In this document: positions 58,666 to 64,000 of the stretch, one piece after another | Position numbering within the stretch: the stretch's first letter is position 1 | Layout of the letters: every line of letters starts with the position of its first letter | Origin: Chamaecrista fasciculata | Lineage: Eukaryota > Streptophyta > Magnoliopsida > Fabales > Fabaceae | Reading direction: 5' to 3' | DNA length: 64,000 nucleotides | NCBI GenBank assembly: GCA_003254925.1 | Contig: QANZ01006581.1 | Span: 62,001-126,000, forward strand | Notes under the pieces: generated by a model | Told to the model about the DNA's origin: nothing | The model's database searches: none | What the model saw: the letters and a program-made list of their open reading frames with translations, nothing else | Translations under genes and position numbers: made by a program

Positions 58666-59796
58666 TATATATATATATGTGTGTGTGTGAGAGAGAGAAA
58701 AGGGAAGGAAGTGTGTGAATGTCTGAATGAAAAAGAAAAAGAAATTGATAAGAAACGATCACTAAAAAGAGAACATTGTAATGTAATAAATGAGGTTAAT
58801 TAAAATTACGATTATAACTAATAATTTTTTTTATATTTATATTAAAATATAAGTAATTATAAGTAAATAAGTAAAAATATGTTACTAATTAAATAGTTAT
58901 TAGAATTCAGATAAAAAAAATAGTTATTAAAATGAAAAAGTTATCTTATTGAAAAGAAGAATTATTGATAAAAAGAAATAAGTAAAATATATTGTAGCTC
59001 CAATATCATATTGGTACCTTGGCAAATTATTGCCATGCTAAACAAGCCCTGAATGGCTGAATGTGCCAAGAGAAACAAATGTTCACCACAATAGTACAAA
59101 AAATATCAATAAGCTAGCTAGTACTTCTCCCATTTGCTTATCCATACTTCATTGTATAAACACAAAAAAACAAAAAACTAATTTTTTTTTTCTACAACAT
59201 AGAAAGTACAATAATATAAAAGCATATTGCTTCACCTATCAAAACGACAGAATATCTCATAACTCCAACACTACCAAACATTTTATAATTTATATTACTA
59301 TTACATAACTTTATTATTGATAAGAACCATTACAAAGATGATGAATCTGAGTGTGCAAATCCACCTTTCAATTGTTTATCCATTCATAAAATTTACTTCT
59401 CGAAACTCCTTTTTTTTTTCTTTATCCAAAATACAAACACCAGGATGAGAGTCCACCACCTCATTTCAGAAATTTTCAGACATGTGAACCCTGCAACAAT
59501 AAATATATCCAGAAACAGAAACAGAAACATGAAAAATATTCTTTTATGCTGCTCTTAACCCCTTACTGAACTTCTGAATGATCAGCCATAAACTTGTTCT
59601 TCCGTGACAAGAAACCGGGGTAAATGTATTATATGCCGCTTTGACCCTTGACAATAGAAGAGATTACTTTGTTAACACATAATTGACTGGCTCCAGGTCC
59701 TCCTTACCTTCAACTAACTGCTTTGAATAATAATTGCATAATATCCCCAACAGTATTTCTTCATACTGATTGTCATTGATATGTTGTCCACGCCAT
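58666..59796. other. Intergenic and 3' flank of the F-box gene
   Basis: AT-rich. A short A-tailed insertion lies at 58906-58918, between AATAGTTATTAGAA and AATAGTTATTAAAA. The frame at 59063-59308 has no family motif. The last 300 bases are probably 3'UTR of the SKIP14-like gene. Confidence 0.55.
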
Positions 59797-61465
59797 CTAC
59801 ACTTTACCATGCAAATTGTCCTCATCACTGCATTTAACCAACTGTGAACAACAAGAACAAAGTAATTCTAGACAAAATGTCTCCTCATATTCATTGTCAT
59901 TGATACACTCTCCACACTGGCTGCACCGAGCTATGCAAAGTGTGCATGCACGACACACCTGAGCGGCATGCCTTGTCCCTTGACAACTCGCTGCTGGACA
60001 ATCATACACAAGTCTCAAATTCTGACATCTTGGACACATTTCAATATCTATAGCACGATTATCATCACAAGACAAATATAAATTTCCCCGACGATAGAAA
60101 TGTGGTTTGTGAGAATGTGGCATCATCTGACAATCAATGCCCAACATGATCTTTAAATCTTCAAAATGCTGCTGTGTAACACCATAAAGGCCTCCTATAC
60201 GGAGATGCTTCACTCCTTGTGTAGCAATAGACTTAAAAGCTTTCAAGATACTCACAATACCCTCAATACTGAGTCTCGTACATCCAGGAACACTCAACTA
60301 CATTAGCATAAAAGAAAAGAATTGTTTAGATGGTTGTTAAGATGTTTCAAAAAAAAAATAATACATTTGAACATCCTATATAAGATATTTCGTACTCAAG
60401 ATTCAAGAACAAGTAACAGTCCATATAATGCAGGTGTTAGAAAACAATATCATAAGAATAATGAAACTTTAACATATCAAAATAACCTAACTCAACTATT
60501 TAACACAAAATCCAAAATGTAATAAGCTTAGTTAGGCTCACCTTGGTTAGCTTGGGATTGCTTTCAAGAACACGTTTCAAGCCATCATCTGTTATCCTAG
60601 TACACTCCACAAGGCTCAAGCATCGAAGGTGACCCTGAGCCCTATTAGTTAGTTTCAAAAGAAGATCATCCGTAAGCTTCTCATTTAAGGGTTGTTCAAT
60701 GTGAATTTTTGTCCACAAAAATGGATCACCTCGAATCATTGAATGTAGAGATTTGCATACACTTTCAACAACAAGAAGATCACGCACACCCAGATAACCA
60801 AGAGCAACACTTAGATCAGGATGAGTATCAACTTCAACTTTATCTTCTAAATGATTACCAACACCCATGTACAGGTCACTGGACCTGTTAGCAATTCCTT
60901 CATCTTTGTAACTGAAATCCAACACATCACTCATGACACAAGCAGCAGATTCATAACCACCCCCACTAGGTGCAACTCCAACTTCTTTCGGTGTATACTC
61001 ACCAAATCCATTATACACGTGTGATTTATTCTCTTTGCCTGGGTTGCCTGGGAAGGCATGGAACAAAATAGCATTATTCCAAATAAAATTCAATCCAGCA
61101 AATAGTTGATAATCATCACTCGATCCAATGTCATCACTTGCGTATTTACCATAATCTATCTCCAGATCCTCAAGCCAACCTGTAATGGCCGTAAAAGTAG
61201 TACTGATATCCATGCCAAAGGGATCTGAAGGCAAAAGATCAATAATGTCCTTTGAGACAGACTCTTGTGAACTAGCCCTATCACATCTATCCCTTCCATA
61301 ATCAAAACAATTCTCAACATCATGCCATGCCTTGCCAAATCCATCCCCACTCTTATCAGAAATACCCTCAACAAGGTATCCATTACCAATCCTCATCGGT
61401 GCAACCAAATTATCCTCGGACAAGTGAGACTGAAAGACTGGTCGATGCGAGAAATTCAAAGCCAT
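59797..61465 (-). CDS. SKIP14: F-box protein SKIP14-like
   Basis: Two exons on the minus strand, 60542-61465 and 59797-60297, join in phase 0 to give 474 residues, the usual size for SKIP14. N-terminus MALNFSHRPVFQSHLSEDNL. The F-box-like segment HPDLSVALGYLGVRDLLVVE plus VCKSLHSMI lies near residues 218-246. It is followed by leucine-rich-repeat sequence (LRCLSLVECTRITDDGLKRV). The C-terminal region is cysteine-rich: CPRCQNLRLVYDCPAASC, CRACTLCIARCSQCGEC and CSCCSQL. F-box proteins of this type join SCF ubiquitin ligases through a SKP1-like adaptor. The cysteine-rich tail may bind zinc. The reading frame is intact, and the first ATG in the frame is used. Confidence 0.93.
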
Positions 61466-62757
61466 CTTATGTATTATATATGATTCAACTCAATCTTCCA
61501 TTTGACAAAATACAAGAAGAAACCCTAATATGTTTTACATGAGTAAACATCTTCTACATGAGTTAAACAAAAAAAAAAAGGAATAACGAGATGGTCAGGG
61601 AGGAAAAAGGAAAGCAAAAGGAAAGGATTAGGAGGATCGAACAAGAAAACCCTCAATTTCGGATGACAAACTAAAACAACGCACCAAAAATTTCAGAGTT
61701 CCTTGCAACGAAACTAAATATTATCAGCTGGAATGGGATCAGGGGACGAGAAGAGAATCAAATTTATCAACACAACAAAAAAAAGTGAGAGGTATTGATT
61801 TCCCTTGCCTGTCTCAGATTGAAAAAAAAGCCCTAGATTTCTCGATTAAAGAATCCGACAACCATATAAACAACCAGAGAAGAAAGATATGAAACAGAAC
61901 AAAACGAAACGAATAGTGTATCAGCAGAGAAAACGAAATCTAGATAAATTAGCAGTGAGAATGAAGAAGGAAAAATTAAAAAACACACCCTAATTTTCCC
62001 CGACGAACGCGCAATCGACGGCTAAAACAGAGTCTCTTGGGATCGAAACGAACTTTAACAGAAGAAAAATGGCTTCGATTCTTCGTGTAGCTTCGAATTC
62101 GAAGGTAAGATTGAAGATTGCGAAGAAAATTTTTGATATTTGGGTTTCCCTCTGAGCGGAAAAGCCTGCCGATCGAGTTCGCGGAAACACAGAGAAAGAG
62201 AGAGAAAAAGTGCACGAAACAGAATAAAACTAATCAAAGTAATTTCCGGGAGAAAATGAAAGGAAATATATATATACTTGTTTATAATATTGGAAATTTA
62301 AAATGTATAATTATTTTAAAATTTAATAATAATAATGGTATACTCTAACACAACACAACACAAGTCAATGTTGAAAATTGAAATACGGGGTTTCTCTAAA
62401 TTTTTTAATATTTTTAAGAGTAAATTAATAATTTAATTTTTGTTTCAAATTAGTTATGTTTTTTGTAAAGATTATTATACGGGATTGAAATTATATTAAT
62501 TATCAATCAATCCTATAAATCTTTGGCCAAAAAAAAATCCTATAAATCAAATCATAATTACACTAATTATAATTATTTTATTTTAAAACTCAATAACTAA
62601 ATCGAGAGACCTTCAATATTTTAAAAATCAAATCACTAACTTATTCTAATTTTAATTAAAAGTTAAAATATATTTATTTTTCACTATTAGCACCTCCAAT
62701 CCAAAATGCATAAAGAAAAGTTATTCCAAACAGTATCTAATTATCTATAATGTTATA
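61466..62757 (-). promoter_or_regulatory. Leader and promoter region of the SKIP14-like gene
   Basis: The minus strand from about 62220 to 61466 is CT-rich, as expected of a 5' leader, and probably contains a leader intron. A (TA)n stretch at about 62267-62276 could be the TATA region. No other gene is seen. From 62400 the sequence is AT-rich, with a micro-insertion at 62522-62535. Confidence 0.45.
62522..62535 (+). mobile_element. 14-bp micro-insertion with 13-bp duplication
   Basis: The perfect repeat AATCCTATAAATC (62509-62521 and 62536-62548) flanks TTTGGCCAAAAAAA, an A-tailed insert. Confidence 0.5.
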
Positions 62758-63265
62758 GGTCAAATGGTCATTTTGATCCTAAATGTATGTTTTAATGTTC
62801 GTTTTGGTCTATTATGTTTCAGAATGTTCAAGTTGATCCTAAATGTTGGCAAAATGATTCATTTTGGTTATAAATATTGGTAAAATGTTTCATTTTGGTC
62901 TCAAACTATTAAATTTAGTCATATTTCTCTCGTCTTTCATTTCAAGTTCAAAGGACTTGTTAAGAGAAACTTGTAGCTATGAATTTGCCTCATTGAAATT
63001 TGAAACGAGAAAAATATAATCAGCTTTGCTTGTTTGACCATGGAACGAGCGGTCTACTTTTATGATTGATTTAACTTTGTTTGTTGACCGCTCCAACTGG
63101 ATAGAGAAAATACTCTTCAAATAGATTATATAGCTCTAAACTCATCACGTTTAAACTTGAAGCAAGTCATATTCAATAGGTTATGACCAATTTGTACATT
63201 TTGAAACATAATAGACCAAAATAAACATTAGGGCATATATTTAGGACTAAAATGACCCTTTAACC
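62758..63265. mobile_element. Foldback MITE near the right end
   Basis: Ends GGTCAAATGGTCATTTTG and a near-complement. The arms match over about 70 bases ('ttttggtctattatgtttc' left, its complement right). Flanking 9-mers AATGTTATA and TATATTATA match at 7 of 9, which is weak in AT-rich DNA. The loop (about 62930-63170) is unrelated to the arms. Confidence 0.7.
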
Positions 63266-63661
63266 TATATTATATTATTTAATTCAATAAAATTATCAGA
63301 TTTTTTTTTTTTAAAAAAAAAAAGAGTGAATAGTAAAGATGAATTGTCCAAATTAAGAGATAGTAAAAGGACACGTGGAGGTAACAAAAAGAAAGAGATA
63401 CACTTTGTTCGCAACTTAGTGTGGCGGGAGAGGGAATAGACGCAGGGTTAAATTAGTGGCATGCCTATGCTTTCGCTCTTTATTATTTACTCTTTCTTTA
63501 CTATATTTCCTATTAATATTAAACTCCCTTCACACGCTTGTCACTACTCTTTATTTCTTTTTTTTTTCTTTTTAATTCCTTTACTAATTGGATTGAAATT
63601 GTCAAGTTATTTTTATCGACATAATCTATTATTTAGTCTTTATATGTCGAGTAAATAATTT
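63266..63661. other. Intergenic, no gene seen
   Basis: AT-rich. The frame at 63461-63658 is Phe/Leu-rich without a motif. Nothing recognised. Confidence 0.55.
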
Positions 63662-64000
63662 TATCAGTGTAAATTTGGTCTTATATCTTTTGTTCAGTTT
63701 TTAATTTGGTTCTATGTATTTTTTTGTTGCACTTTTAGTCTCAGATCTTTAGATCAATCCCAATTTGGTCCCAAATGTTTCTTTTGTTGCAGATTCTTAT
63801 ATCTTTGAATTAATTGTATAATTGGTTCTATATCTTTGAGTTAGGTTTTTTAAGAGGTCACATATCTTTACAAAAGGATTAATTAATGGTTGATCTTTTT
63901 TCAAAGATATGACACTAATTATGGAACTTGACTAAATGATATGGACAAAAAATGGTATGAAGCTGAAATTGGGACATTTTGCAAAGATATAGGACCAAAA
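63662..64000. mobile_element. Foldback MITE cut by the window edge
   Basis: Begins 'tcagtgtaaatttggtctt' and contains both arms of the family seen at 29732-30093 ('tatctttgaatt', then the inverted 'caaagatatgacac' and 'gcaaagatataggaccaaa'). The outer right end lies outside the window. Confidence 0.7.

Noticed and set aside
62071..62110. Plus-strand ATG followed by a good splice donor
   Set aside because: It lies in the divergent leader region of the SKIP14-like gene and no downstream plus-strand exon was found.
1..64000. CRISPR arrays, operons, phage or other prokaryotic systems
   Set aside because: The gene structure is plant-like throughout, and the repeats found are transposon arms or tandem satellites, not spaced CRISPR-type repeats.
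1..64000. tRNA and rRNA genes
   Set aside because: No cloverleaf with internal A and B boxes and no rRNA-like stretch was recognised by eye. The only tRNA-related sequence is the Copia primer site.

Overview
The window is nuclear DNA of a flowering plant, most likely a eudicot. It is AT-rich, its genes have many introns with GT/AG boundaries and 5'UTRs rich in CT, and it carries plant-only families (GASA/snakin, B12D, SKIP14-type F-box, Helitrons with RPA, Copia, Stowaway, Mutator- and hAT-type MITEs). I cannot name the species. One ambiguous base (n) lies at 49959.

Host genes. A complete three-exon GASA/snakin peptide gene lies at 361-977 (+). A broken second GASA copy lies at 4486-4842, with a small Helitron in its middle. 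A 13-exon gene at 8155-12466 (+) encodes a 737-residue, low-complexity protein that I do not recognise. A one-exon gene for a Ser-rich small protein lies at 15380-15850 (-). Two B12D (MLRQ-like) genes, both on the minus strand with the same exon structure and near-identical protein, lie at 27848-30166 and 50384-51759. A two-exon SKIP14-like F-box gene lies at 59797-61465 (-).

Mobile DNA fills most of the rest. A Copia element on the minus strand (17080-22647) has repeated ends of only about 92 bp and a broken gag-pol. From 30858 to 48785, between the two B12D genes, lie two related Helitrons head to tail on the minus strand. Element B (30858-36363) has both termini and carries an RPA70-like gene but no Rep/helicase. 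Element A (36364-48785) has a 5' end and a Rep/helicase gene with HUH and two-tyrosine motifs and a PIF1-type helicase, but only traces of RPA and no 3' end of its own. Together they form an 18 kb unit with one outer 5' end and one outer 3' end. Five small copies of another Helitron family, two Stowaway-type MITEs, at least five foldback elements with 9-bp or near-9-bp target duplications, two hAT-like MITEs with 8-bp duplications and one truncated LINE complete the set. Several very short A-tailed insertions flanked by direct repeats were also found.

I saw no prokaryotic-type system, tRNA or rRNA. The most unusual items are the composite Helitron with split functions, the GASA relic, the micro-retroinsertions and a hairpin element with a GC-rich core at 6013-6813. 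All gene models come from reading splice sites by eye, without transcripts or database searches.
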